Shown here: piece by piece, positions 42,794 to 51,257 of the stretch
Position numbering within the stretch: the stretch's first letter is position 1
How the letters are laid out: each line of letters begins with the position of its first letter
From: Halieaceae bacterium UBA4452
GTDB taxonomy: Bacteria; Pseudomonadota; Gammaproteobacteria; Pseudomonadales; Halieaceae
Assembly (NCBI GenBank): GCA_002389505.1
Contig: DGPA01000019.1
Coordinates: 65,218-129,217 of the forward strand
Reading direction: 5' to 3'
DNA length: 64,000 bases
Made by a program: the position numbers and the translations under genes
Notes under the pieces: generated by a model
Databases searched by the model: none
What the model saw: the letters and a program-made list of their open reading frames with translations, nothing else
What the model was told of the DNA's origin: nothing

Positions 42794-43980
42794 CCTATGT
42801 ACTCCCGCTTGCTGCGAAGCATCAGCTGGGCGCTCCACCAACTCATAGCAAAACCCAAACCCGCTATGGCCACTACGCCGATCACCCATTCAGGGTTAGT
42901 ATCGTAGGCTCTACTGCCTAGGTAAGTAAACACGGCTGCCAGCGTCATGCCCCCTGCACTTGAGAGACCCGCTGCGCCAGCACTTTGGTTCGGCACCGCG
43001 TTTACTGCTCCGAGCATCGTCCCGGGGGTCAGTAACCCGGAAAAGAACATCAGCAAGCCCAGTGGGACTAGTAACGTCATCAGTGTTAACCCCATAAGAC
43101 CAACGGCGACGGGAGCGGCGATACAGGTCATGGACAGTAGGGCAACGCAATAACGCTGAGTGTTAAACGTACCAAAAGTGCTGAATCGAGACAGTAGCGT
43201 TGAGCCAGTGATATAGACACCGGCAAGGGCGCTCCATATAACGCTAAACTGGTCGACTCCAATAGCGAATTGTTGTTCAAAGAGAAGTGCTGCACAGGCA
43301 AGTAACGCAAAGAAAATGCCCTGCAGACAGCCAAATCCGAGCGTGAAACTCCAAAAAACCCGGGACTGAAGCAGTTGACGATAGCCTCGAACATAATCTC
43401 GGAGACTGCGGCGTTCATGACCGTCATCAGAGGTTGGAATCAGGTACCAGGATCCCAAAAATATCAACAGGCCGAGTAAAATGAGCAGCGCAAACACCAT
43501 GTGGGCCGTGCTAACGATGACCACGTAGCCCGCTATGATGGGTGCCACAATGGGCGTAAGGCCCATCACCGCGGTGAGAGTCGCAAACGCTTTCAGCGCT
43601 AAAGCCGGTGTCATTTGATGACTGATAATACCGCGAGCGATAACAGTACCAACACCTGCGCCAGTGGCTTGTAGGAAACGGAACGTCACTAACGACCAAA
43701 AATCCGCGCTTAGGGTGAGTCCGACACTGGCCAACACAAAGAACGCGAAGCCGGTCAGTAGCACGCGGCGGTGGCCGAAATAATCCGACGCCATACCCAC
43801 GAGCGGCTGAGTGAGGGCGAGGCCCAGCACGTAGGCAGACACAAGAAACTGTAGGTCAGTCACTGGGCGATCGAGGCTGGCACTGAGGGATGGAATAAGC
43901 GGTGCCATGATGGCCACCCCAAACGGCGAGATGCTACTTATGATGGCCAAGAACCAGATCGGTAAGCTCGTCTTGGTCAT
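42790..43980 (-). CDS. Bcr/CflA-type MFS transporter
   Basis: The protein is 396 residues from ATG 43980, with 12 helices and MFS motif A GMASDYFGHRRVLL. The N-terminal SPFGVAIMAPLIPSLSASL is typical of the DHA1/Bcr-CflA drug efflux group. In this setting it may export an intermediate or import substrate across the inner membrane. It leads the MFS-VOC-SDR unit and its stop overlaps the VOC start. A longer N-terminus to 44049 is open but polar and unlikely. Confidence 0.84.
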   Translation of the reverse strand: MTKTSLPIWFLAIISSISPFGVAIMAPLIPSLSASLDRPVTDLQFLVSAYVLGLALTQPLVGMASDYFGHRRVLLTGFAFFVLASVGLTLSADFWSLVTFRFLQATGAGVGTVIARGIISHQMTPALALKAFATLTAVMGLTPIVAPIIAGYVVIVSTAHMVFALLILLGLLIFLGSWYLIPTSDDGHERRSLRDYVRGYRQLLQSRVFWSFTLGFGCLQGIFFALLACAALLFEQQFAIGVDQFSVIWSALAGVYITGSTLLSRFSTFGTFNTQRYCVALLSMTCIAAPVAVGLMGLTLMTLLVPLGLLMFFSGLLTPGTMLGAVNAVPNQSAGAAGLSSAGGMTLAAVFTYLGSRAYDTNPEWVIGVVAIAGLGFAMSWWSAQLMLRSKREYIG

Positions 43981-44166
43981 GGCAACCGCTCTGTAATGAC
44001 CAGGATCAACAGGTTTTCTGGACGTATCTTGGCCACATTGTGTCGACAATATGACGATCCGCGTCGCTGCTCAATAGTGGTCATAGGCTAGATTATCCTT
44101 ATTGACTATCTGGCCCGCTTTGCTGAGCTGATAGACCATAAGCTAAGGCAAGCTGACCATTTTTGC

Positions 44167-44190
44167 AGCGGTCTATAGGTCGTTATCACC
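44167..44190. promoter_or_regulatory. 24-nt motif shared with 32733-32756, copy 2
   Basis: Same-strand copy of AGCGG-N-C-N-ATAGGTCGTTAT-NN-CC, 20 of 24 positions identical with the copy before the rhodanese gene. It lies about 190 nt upstream of the MFS start (minus strand) and about 300 nt upstream of the DUF3108-like gene. Confidence 0.4.
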
Positions 44191-44208
44191 ATGCAACTTT
44201 TTGGGCCA

Positions 44209-44430
44209 TTAGCAAGGGTGCGGGACGCCATGTTGTTTCCATTGGTCGTCTGTTAATAGCGCAGTGTAGCTGATTAAGTACCCTGTTGATGTCTCCGCTA
44301 TCCACGTGCAATCACCACTTGAGTACAGATCCACGCCACATAGTAGCGCACGAAAGGTGTCGCTTAGAAAGTGGCGTATCACGTGAACAGCTCGGTCGAC
44401 GGGTTGATCTTGGATTGACTGCGTCAGCAC
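44209..44430 (-). CDS. possible small protein or gene remnant
   Basis: A 73-codon frame begins at GTG 44430. The middle (HVIRHFLSDTFRALLC, then WIAETSTGYLISYTALLTDD) has a helix-then-strands look. However, there is no good ribosome site, third-position bias is weak, and no family is recognised. It could be a degraded small gene or chance. Confidence 0.25.
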   Translation of the reverse strand: MLTQSIQDQPVDRAVHVIRHFLSDTFRALLCGVDLYSSGDCTWIAETSTGYLISYTALLTDDQWKQHGVPHPC

Positions 44431-44488
44431 GGCCAGTCGTGTCTTGTGCTAGCATTCTATTGGCTAGGGTGTCGCTAGGGAGTTGTCT

Positions 44489-45238
44489 ATGTCATCAACA
44501 ATGCGGGGCGTTATTGCCTACACGAGTAATCAGGCACATCGCTTAGGGGCTAATAGAGGTCGTGAACACTTTGCGGTGACAGTAAATGCCGACGGCAGCC
44601 GGTCACTTCGTAGCCACTGTGTCATTCAAGATGCACCCATGGTTGAACGGGATGTGCAACTGTCAGTTGACAACGACTTTTTCCCGCGGCATGCGCAGGT
44701 GAGAATCCGAGTGGGTGATGCCAATGAGGGTGCGGCATTATTTTATTTCGATGGCTCGACGGTGCACAGTTATGGTGTCACCGTCGATGGTGAGCAATTT
44801 GCTGAATCCCATGATTTGGGTCGTCGCACAGGCTTTTTCGTCACTCATCCCATACAGGCGGATGCCTGGTTATTGGCGTCTTTGGGTGTTGGATTGAGCC
44901 CCAGTGTCCACCGAGTTCAGGCTTTCCCTACGTGTTCAAATGATCACCGTGGTGCCTCGGGCCCCAAGCTCGTTATTCATGAACCTGAGATTGATATCTA
45001 TTTTTTGGGTCGAGAGCACATAGAGGTGGCGGCGGGGTCATTCGAAGCATTGCATTTTTGTTACGGCGACCCTGAAGAGAATCCCGAAGGCGCCAACAGG
45101 GCAGGTGAGCACCCCCGCTACCATGTCTGGACCAGTGCCGATGGCCACTACCTGCTGTTACGTGCTCAGGTCGATGGCTATATGGAGACCCGCTATGAGC
45201 TGATAAGTCTCGTCGAGGGCGAAACCGGCGCTGTATGA
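44489..45238 (+). CDS. DUF3108-like beta-rich protein, paralogue A
   Basis: From the ATG at 44489 (GGGAG upstream) the protein is 249 residues, with no signal peptide and a strong beta-strand pattern. It is paralogous to the protein at 45993-46721: both begin with [RV]G.I.YTS, contain RGRE.F near residue 25, an HP(I)..D..L segment, DHRGA.GP, a DIYFLG/DLVYLG strand, and end Y.VW...DG/DYLLLRA...GYM-TRYELI. The closest named family I can suggest is DUF3108 (weak). Function unknown; perhaps a ligand-binding barrel. Confidence 0.7.
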   Translation: MSSTMRGVIAYTSNQAHRLGANRGREHFAVTVNADGSRSLRSHCVIQDAPMVERDVQLSVDNDFFPRHAQVRIRVGDANEGAALFYFDGSTVHSYGVTVDGEQFAESHDLGRRTGFFVTHPIQADAWLLASLGVGLSPSVHRVQAFPTCSNDHRGASGPKLVIHEPEIDIYFLGREHIEVAAGSFEALHFCYGDPEENPEGANRAGEHPRYHVWTSADGHYLLLRAQVDGYMETRYELISLVEGETGAV

Positions 45239-45259
45239 CTGGCCGAGCGGTGTCTATCC

Positions 45260-45904
45260 TTAAACCGTGATGACTTTCAGCCCCAGCGCTGCATTGACGA
45301 ACAAGCCTAACCAGATTAGCCAAACGTAGCGCCTGCAGTGATTGAGATGCTGAGTCATAGCCTGATCAGTTGCAGGCGTTGCGCCCTCAGTGGTCATTTT
45401 TATATAGGCGAGTACAAAGGGGCGTAGAGCGAAGCGCACCGCGATACCACAGGCTACAAGACCTGCAAAGATAACCATTTTCAGGGCGATATACGTGGGT
45501 AAACCCGATTGCCAGGTGATTAGGGCGGCGGCTGCGATGGCCGCTGCTAATAAGCAGCGCAGTATGAGATCGATTTGGGATAGCTTAGGCGTTGCAGCGT
45601 GATATAGGTGTTGCGCAACAATCAGGCTCAACCAGATGAGGACCACTGCCCACACTATGAGGGCACTACTCGGCGGAAAAAGGGTACTCCAGTAGTTTGA
45701 TGCCAAATGAAACCCCGAACCAAGAGTAATTGGCATGGCCAGTTTGGGACCCAGATCGCACTCTTGCAGTATGGCAAAAGCGGTTTGTCGTGCCTCCACA
45801 CCCAAGTTGCCGCGGGTTATGTAACGACTGGCTAAAAATGTTCCCAGATCTCCTCCAAGCCAGTATACGAGTGCTAACACGTGGATATAAGTTAAGACGG
45901 TCAT
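45260..45904 (-). CDS. Integral membrane protein, DUF2269/CopD-like, paralogue 2 of 3
   Basis: The 214-residue protein has about six helices. It opens YIHVLALVYWLGGDLGTFLA, followed by SRYITRGNLGVEARQT and an Asp (ECDLGPKLAM) at the place where paralogues have D-x-x-x-R. It shares this framework with the proteins at 35904 and 49337. The invariant early His and the WxGG motif could bind heme or metal within the membrane; this is inference. It is encoded downstream of the DUF3108-like paralogue B on the same strand. Confidence 0.74.
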   Translation of the reverse strand: MTVLTYIHVLALVYWLGGDLGTFLASRYITRGNLGVEARQTAFAILQECDLGPKLAMPITLGSGFHLASNYWSTLFPPSSALIVWAVVLIWLSLIVAQHLYHAATPKLSQIDLILRCLLAAAIAAAALITWQSGLPTYIALKMVIFAGLVACGIAVRFALRPFVLAYIKMTTEGATPATDQAMTQHLNHCRRYVWLIWLGLFVNAALGLKVITV

Positions 45905-45992
45905 TTGAGTTCATTTCCTTATATAACTATTCGGCGAAGGGATCCTGCGTCAGTTCATCCATGCTCGGTGCTCCCGTCGAATCAATGGCTAG

Positions 45993-46721
45993 TCAGGGAG
46001 TGGTATCCACATTCAGCTCAATCAGCTCGTAACGGGTTTGCATATAACCCGCCGCACTGGCTCGTAGTAGAATGTAGTCGTCATCCGCTGTACACCACAC
46101 GTCATACGGCGGGTGTTCTTCAGGTAGATTACCTGCAGTGCCCGTGACTTGAAAGTGCCGGGCCTCGAACGTCCCCGCGGCAACGGAAAGCGTTTCATTG
46201 CCCAAGTAAACGAGATCAAAAGCGGTGACGTAAAACAGGGGTCCAGTGGCGCCACGGTGATCGGGGGAGGTGAGGACTACATGCTCCAGGGCGTGTACGC
46301 CGGGGCCTTGCGCCAATGGATAGAGTCGCATTAACAGGGCGTCGCCAATAATGGGGTGTGCTTGGAGCCAGTCCACTCGCTGGGGCAATTCGATCCGTTG
46401 GCTTATGCGCCCATCTCGTTGGTTCTGGGTCTGGCACTCGGCATAACCCGAGGCAAAGTGCATCCAGCCTGAGCCTTCAAAGCGTTCGCCCACAGACAGC
46501 CTAACCGAGCAATCTAGCGGGCTAGAATCCTCGTGGCGCATGGCCAGGCAAACATCTCGGGTCACCTTGGGACTATCATCGATTTCGCAGTGGGCGAGCA
46601 GCACATCAGTTCCGTCGGGTTGTTGGCTCAGCGTAAACCACTCACGTCCACGAATGGCCCCCATTCGTTCGGGTTTTTGACTCGTGTATTCGATACTGCC
46701 TCTGATAACGCGGTGTGCCAT
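45993..46721 (-). CDS. DUF3108-like beta-rich protein, paralogue B
   Basis: The protein is 242 residues from ATG 46721, which has AGAGG at proper spacing; ATG 46727 two codons earlier has the site too close. It matches paralogue A along its length: IRGSIEYTSQKPERMGAIRGREWF, the VTRDV strand, DHRGATGP and the C-terminal GYMQTRYELIEL. No signal peptide or catalytic motif is visible. It is followed after 88 nt by membrane paralogue 2. Each of the two beta proteins thus lies next to that membrane protein. Confidence 0.7.
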   Translation of the reverse strand: MAHRVIRGSIEYTSQKPERMGAIRGREWFTLSQQPDGTDVLLAHCEIDDSPKVTRDVCLAMRHEDSSPLDCSVRLSVGERFEGSGWMHFASGYAECQTQNQRDGRISQRIELPQRVDWLQAHPIIGDALLMRLYPLAQGPGVHALEHVVLTSPDHRGATGPLFYVTAFDLVYLGNETLSVAAGTFEARHFQVTGTAGNLPEEHPPYDVWCTADDDYILLRASAAGYMQTRYELIELNVDTTP

Positions 46722-46817
46722 ATTCATTGACCTCTAGGTGGACTCGTTGAAGGTTATTTTTTCTAATGGTACAGTCATTTCGCATGCTATTTTTAACACT
46801 CGCAAAGCGGGGCGGCT

Positions 46818-47480
46818 ATGGAAAGCAGTGATCGGACCGCGCGCCAGATATATGCGCATCTCAAGAGTAACCCAAGCCGGTCTCGCTTTGGTTTTGGCGA
46901 ACGGGGTATCTTGGTCAATGTGGACTTGCAAAAGGTCTATACCCGGACTGATTTATTCAAGACAGCCTATGAAACAGACCCCAATCAGCTGGCCCACATT
47001 AATCGTTTAGCGGCTGGCTTTCGTGCGCGGCATTGGCCGGTGGTGTGGACCTATGTCGCTTATATGAAGTCGGGTGAGGATTGCGGTATATGGGGCACCC
47101 GCACCGATACCCCCGACTCACTTCAAAACATAACATTTGGGACAGAACGGGCTGAATTTGACGATCGACTGGATATCGATCGTGACCGCGACGTTATTTA
47201 TTGTAAAAAAATGCCGTCGGCTTTTTTTGAAACGGCGCTGCAGTCACTGTGCACCTGGCACAAGGTCGACACTGTGGTGCTGACTGGCGGATCAACCAGT
47301 GGCTGCATCCGCGCATCTGCCGTTGATTCTCTCTCTCGGGGTTATCGAACGATCGTCCCAGAACAATGTGTAGCTGATAAGCACGAGAGCTATCACTTCG
47401 CAAACCTCACTGACCTAGCGCTGAAATACGCGGATGTTGTCGACGTGGATGAGGTTGCGGACTGGTTGGCGGCAGACTGA
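46818..47480 (+). CDS. Isochorismatase-family amidohydrolase (N-carbamoylsarcosine amidase-like)
   Basis: The 220-residue alpha/beta hydrolase has the cysteine-hydrolase triad: Asp36 in LVNVDLQ, Lys130/131 in YCKKMPSAFF, and nucleophile Cys163 in STSGCIRASAVDS. The SGCIRASA pattern and SAFF loop point to the N-carbamoylsarcosine amidase / maleamate amidohydrolase group, which hydrolyses ureido acids or half-amides to the acid and ammonia. It begins a plus-strand unit with two PuuE-like amidohydrolases, 16 nt before the first. The natural substrate is not known. Confidence 0.85.
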   Translation: MESSDRTARQIYAHLKSNPSRSRFGFGERGILVNVDLQKVYTRTDLFKTAYETDPNQLAHINRLAAGFRARHWPVVWTYVAYMKSGEDCGIWGTRTDTPDSLQNITFGTERAEFDDRLDIDRDRDVIYCKKMPSAFFETALQSLCTWHKVDTVVLTGGSTSGCIRASAVDSLSRGYRTIVPEQCVADKHESYHFANLTDLALKYADVVDVDEVADWLAAD

Positions 47481-47496
47481 GCACCTATAGGTTTCC

Positions 47497-48408
47497 GTGT
47501 CTAAGACTGAGCTTAACCTTTATTCCTACTGGTCCTGGGAGGAGCGCCCCCGAATCGAATGGCCAAATGGGGCGAAGCTTGCCTTTTGGGTGGCGCCCAA
47601 TATTGAGTTTTATGAGCTGGATCCACCAGAAAATCCTTTCAGAAAATCCTGGCCTCACCCCTATCCTCCAGTGCCTGGCTATAGTATCCGAGACTACGGT
47701 AATCGTGTTGGTCACCAACGGCAGATGGCGCTGCTCGATAAATACGGTATCCGCGGTTCTGTCAGCCTGTCAGCTGCATTGTGCCAGCACCACCCAGAAA
47801 TCATTGCAATGTGTGTGGAACGCGATTGGGAGTTTTTCAGCCATGGCATCTACAATACCCGCTATACCTACGGCCTGAGTGAAGCGCAAGAGCGAGCTAT
47901 GATCGAAGACGCTATGACAACCATCGAGCGCGCCACGGGTAAACGACCCGTTGGATACCTTGCGCCTGCCCTTTCCCACTCAGAACATACGATAGATCTT
48001 TTCGCTGAGGCTGGGGGCTTGTATACCTGTGACCTGTTCCACGACGATCAACCAACACCCGTTATTACCCGCAGCGGCCAGCGTTTCGTATCCGTTCCCT
48101 ATTCGTTAGAGTTAAATGACACGATTGCTTATGTTGTGCAGCGAATGGAGCCGAGGCGATACGGGCACATTATTCGGCGCGCATTCGATGAATTACTGCG
48201 GGAAGGTGCGGAGAAGGGTACCGTCATGTGCATTCCTACGCACAACTATCAGGTCGGCTGCCCCCATCGATTGCGTGCATTCGAGGAAGCCCTCGAGTAC
48301 ATCACCGACCATGATGATGTGTGGGTAGCTACGGGGAGCGAGATTGCTGAGTTCTATCTGGAGCATTATTACGACGACGCACTTGCTGCAATGAAGGTGG
48401 TCGAGTGA
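47497..48408 (+). CDS. PuuE-like polysaccharide-deacetylase-fold amidohydrolase, first copy
   Basis: The 303-residue protein starts at GTG 47497. It has the motifs of the PuuE/allantoinase and cyclic-imidase branch: RDYGNRVG, a degenerate first metal motif, FSHGIYNTRYTYGLSE, GKRPVGYLAPALSHS, LYTCDLFHDDQP and CIPTHNYQVGCPHR. Family members open ring amides such as allantoin or cyclic imides and do not deacetylate polysaccharides. It is followed by a second, diverged copy with a 4-nt overlap, so the two may form a heteromer. Context with a half-amidase favours an imide or ureide ring. Confidence 0.82.
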   Translation: MSKTELNLYSYWSWEERPRIEWPNGAKLAFWVAPNIEFYELDPPENPFRKSWPHPYPPVPGYSIRDYGNRVGHQRQMALLDKYGIRGSVSLSAALCQHHPEIIAMCVERDWEFFSHGIYNTRYTYGLSEAQERAMIEDAMTTIERATGKRPVGYLAPALSHSEHTIDLFAEAGGLYTCDLFHDDQPTPVITRSGQRFVSVPYSLELNDTIAYVVQRMEPRRYGHIIRRAFDELLREGAEKGTVMCIPTHNYQVGCPHRLRAFEEALEYITDHDDVWVATGSEIAEFYLEHYYDDALAAMKVVE

Positions 48409-49328
48409 CGAACAGGTTTTTAACCTATGATCGCCGCCATTATGGTATGGACCATGACCGCTATAAATGGTCGATGTTGCAGGACCGACCCTCGGTACGC
48501 TGGCCCGGCGATAAACCACTGGCGCTATGGATAAATATCAGCATCCAGCATTTCCCGCTATCGGGATCTAAGCCCACTGTGCCGCCGCCCGGTGCGCTGA
48601 CCATGCCCTATCCAGATCTGCGCCATTACACGCTCCGAGACTATGGCAACCGAGTGGGGATATATCGCTTACTACGGGCCTTGGAAGAGGTGGACGCCAC
48701 ATTTTCGATAGCAGTATCGGGGCAGCTAGGTGAGCGCTATCCAAAGCTTATGCGACGGCTGGCGACATCGGATAGTGAATGGCTGGGACATGGATGGAAT
48801 ATGAATTGTATCCATGCGGGTGCGGTGGACGTCGACGAGGAGCGCCACTGGATCAAGAACACCAAAGAGTTGTTAACGCAGTACAGTCCTCACCCTGTTC
48901 TGGGTTGGTTGAGCCCCGGTCGTTTGCAAACAGCCAACACGCCCGAGCTATTGGCGGAGCAGGGCGTCAGCTTTCATTGTGATTGGGTCAACGATGAATT
49001 GCCCTATATCTTTAATACGCACCACGGGGCTATGACGTGTTTACCGTCCTGTCTCGAGCTGGATGATGTGTTTGTGCTGACACAGAATTTGCACAGCGAG
49101 GACAGTTATCAGCAGCAAATCATCGACGCGGCGGATTTACTCATTGATGAGGCGCGCGAACTAGGTGCTGGCAGGTTGCTGAGTCTCAACCTGCATCCGT
49201 GGTTGGTAGGACAGCCCCATCGCATTGGGGTCATTCGAGATATCCTCAAGGCGCTACTCAATGCGCGTGGAGATGCCATTTGGAATGCTGGGCCCTCACA
49301 AATTATCAGCGCCGCAATGGCGTCATAG
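48405..49328 (+). CDS. PuuE-like polysaccharide-deacetylase-fold amidohydrolase, second copy
   Basis: The 307-residue protein starts at GTG 48405 within a GTGA overlap. It has RDYGNRVGIYRLL, WLGHGWNMN, VLGWLSPGRLQTANTPELL, FHCDWVNDELPY and LSLNLHPWLVGQPHR. The last segment keeps the HP-W--GQPHR pattern of PuuE, where the first copy has a changed version (HNYQVGCPHR). The first copy may therefore be less canonical. It would act with the upstream amidase on a ring amide. Confidence 0.82.
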   Translation: MTNRFLTYDRRHYGMDHDRYKWSMLQDRPSVRWPGDKPLALWINISIQHFPLSGSKPTVPPPGALTMPYPDLRHYTLRDYGNRVGIYRLLRALEEVDATFSIAVSGQLGERYPKLMRRLATSDSEWLGHGWNMNCIHAGAVDVDEERHWIKNTKELLTQYSPHPVLGWLSPGRLQTANTPELLAEQGVSFHCDWVNDELPYIFNTHHGAMTCLPSCLELDDVFVLTQNLHSEDSYQQQIIDAADLLIDEARELGAGRLLSLNLHPWLVGQPHRIGVIRDILKALLNARGDAIWNAGPSQIISAAMAS

Positions 49329-49336
49329 GTTGGGCT

Positions 49337-50017
49337 TCACACCGCCTTGGTGGCGCCAAAAAAAGCGACGCTAGCAATGGTAACCCAATACACATAGGCG
49401 AGACGTTTACCCACCACCAAGCTGTTTTCAAGGCGAGTTTCCACCTCTGCATTTGGTCCCTCGGCGAGCACTCGGAACATGGCTGTCCACTCTCGCATAA
49501 TAAAGCGCAGTTTTAGACCTATCATTAGGGTGCCGCTGTAGAGCAGAATTTTGATCGAAAACCAATACTGCCCGGGACCCACGTTGAAGGGGCCAAAGCC
49601 CGCCAAAGATGCGAGAGACGCAAGCAACAGTGCGGGAATGAGAACAAATCGGACTTTTTCGTCATAAAGGGTGAGGCTGATGCCGAAGTCTGTTTCGCGA
49701 TGAAAGTATGCCGAGATACATAACGCGAGCCAGCACAGTGATAATACCCATACCCAGACAAGGAACCAGCCCCCGTAGGGTTGCACTCCCCAGTGATGAC
49801 CCATGTGTAAGCCCAGTGGCAGCAGGCTGATAATGCCAATGCGTGCGAGGATATCGATATGGTAAGCCGTCTGCATATGCCGGCGCCGTTCTTCCATAGA
49901 CAAGTGTCGGTTAATAACGTGCGTTGAGGTGTTGAACACCCCCCATTCGCCACCTAACCAATACACCATGGCCATGATGTGCAGCCATTTGAGCACTGCC
50001 AGTTCTGTTATTCCCAT
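49337..50017 (-). CDS. Integral membrane protein, DUF2269/CopD-like, paralogue 3 of 3
   Basis: From the ATG at 50017 (GGAGCCC upstream) this is 226 residues with about six helices. It begins LKWLHIMAMVYWLGGEWGVF and has VINRHLSMEERRRHMQ and HIDILARIGI, aligned with the two other copies. The extra His residues after helix 2 (GLHMGHHWG) add possible metal or heme ligands. It is convergent with the second PuuE-like gene with an 8-nt gap. Function unknown. Confidence 0.74.
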   Translation of the reverse strand: MGITELAVLKWLHIMAMVYWLGGEWGVFNTSTHVINRHLSMEERRRHMQTAYHIDILARIGIISLLPLGLHMGHHWGVQPYGGWFLVWVWVLSLCWLALCISAYFHRETDFGISLTLYDEKVRFVLIPALLLASLASLAGFGPFNVGPGQYWFSIKILLYSGTLMIGLKLRFIMREWTAMFRVLAEGPNAEVETRLENSLVVGKRLAYVYWVTIASVAFFGATKAV

Positions 50018-50195
50018 GATGAAGGGCTCCTGTTGATCACTTGCTGTTAAGTCGCGTGGCACCGAGTCGGTTGATTTTTTTGGCGCTGTATTGAGCCATG
50101 ACTCGCCGTCATTTTCACATCGATGGGTACACCACCCTTGCTGCTCGCACTTTATTGTACGTAATCAGACCGAGAGTTACATCGATGGACATAAA

Positions 50196-51257
50196 TTACA
50201 TCATCCCCTCTTTCACCAAATGATTAATAACGTCTTGTTGCACTGACATGAAATGCTGTCGGTCCGGGGTTTTCACAGCACCTTGCTCATCTAAGAGATT
50301 ATTTGCCGGGTAGTGACTGGCTGTCGCATAGCTGTCAGCAAACAGGGAGGGTCGTTGCCGCGCCAGCATATTAGTCATAGCGGGTTGACGACGTGCATCC
50401 CTAAGGCGTTCGATGTCGATACAGCTATTGGCGACCATTGATTCGCCGCAATAGGCCTCCGCCATGACTTGGCCACGGTAGTCAACCACCTGAGAGTGGC
50501 CTTGTGTCGAATTTTCTGGGACCGGTGAGCCGGTGATGGCTGAGGTATTCGCGGAAATGACGTAGCACATGTTTTCGTAGGCTCGGGCCCGTTTGGCAAT
50601 ATTTTTGGCGGTGAGTTGTGGGCTACCGACTTCACTGGAGGAGTGCAGAATAACTTCAGCACCCTTGAGCGAGTGGGCTCGTGTTATCTCGGGATAGAGT
50701 ATTTCCTCCGAGGCAACACAGGCCAATCTACCCAATGGGGTATCGACTACTGGAAACAAGGCGTCGGGGCCATAGATGTCTAGGTAGCGAGACAGTACAT
50801 CATGGGGTGTGGGGGCAAACATGGACACCAGTCGGCGATAACGCAGGATGACCTCACCGCTGTCGTCAACGACAAAGCTAGTTTGAAAATACAGTTCAGG
50901 GAAGTGGGGGTCTATCTCGTAGGCATTACCAGAAAGGTAAATGGCGTTGCTCTGTGCAATACGTCCTAAGTGCTGGTATTCAGGACCATCAATGGCGATG
51001 CAGGCCTTGTCGCGCCATCCTTGAATGCTCTCTCCCATGGGGAAACCGGTAAGAAAGTATTCGGGAAGCACCACGAGACGCACCGGATGACCGCTAAAGG
51101 TGGCGATAAAGGCCTTGCTGCCTTTGATCATGGTATTCACACGGTCTAAGGTTGCCATCATTGTCGTCTCAACCGCGGCGCGGTCAGACAGGGCATTCAC
51201 CGCTGTACAGTTCATTTGCAGTGCCAGCGCCGCATAGGGTGGTTCTATCGTTTTCAT
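50196..51257 (-). CDS. Nitrilase-superfamily protein with altered catalytic triad
   Basis: The 353-residue protein has the carbon-nitrogen hydrolase fold. Glu66 is present in LPEYFLTG. The catalytic Lys position (usual YRK) is Arg142 in LRYRRLVS. The nucleophile Cys position, judged by the fixed distance to the Pro-Glu in ILYPE, is Ser183 (ASEEILYPE); Cys180 lies three residues earlier. The normal Glu-Lys-Cys triad is thus Glu-Arg-Ser. It may be a non-hydrolytic or differently acting member. Its ATG overlaps the stop of the DUF1330 gene (ATGA), so the two are coupled. Confidence 0.8.
   Translation of the reverse strand: MKTIEPPYAALALQMNCTAVNALSDRAAVETTMMATLDRVNTMIKGSKAFIATFSGHPVRLVVLPEYFLTGFPMGESIQGWRDKACIAIDGPEYQHLGRIAQSNAIYLSGNAYEIDPHFPELYFQTSFVVDDSGEVILRYRRLVSMFAPTPHDVLSRYLDIYGPDALFPVVDTPLGRLACVASEEILYPEITRAHSLKGAEVILHSSSEVGSPQLTAKNIAKRARAYENMCYVISANTSAITGSPVPENSTQGHSQVVDYRGQVMAEAYCGESMVANSCIDIERLRDARRQPAMTNMLARQRPSLFADSYATASHYPANNLLDEQGAVKTPDRQHFMSVQQDVINHLVKEGMM

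Larger units (their letters stand above)
43981..44488. other. 508-nt divergent intergenic region
   Basis: It separates the minus-strand MFS unit from the plus-strand DUF3108-like gene. It holds one copy of the shared 24-nt motif (44167-44190) and one doubtful minus-strand frame (44209-44430), both listed separately. A segment around 44085-44110 (GATTATCCTTATTGACTATC) is AT-rich and may contain promoter boxes. I see no RNA gene. Confidence 0.5.

Noticed and set aside
47497..49328. Polysaccharide or chitin deacetylases
   Set aside because: The RDYGNRVG and HG/PHR motifs and the absence of signal peptides fit the PuuE/imidase branch, not extracellular polysaccharide deacetylases.
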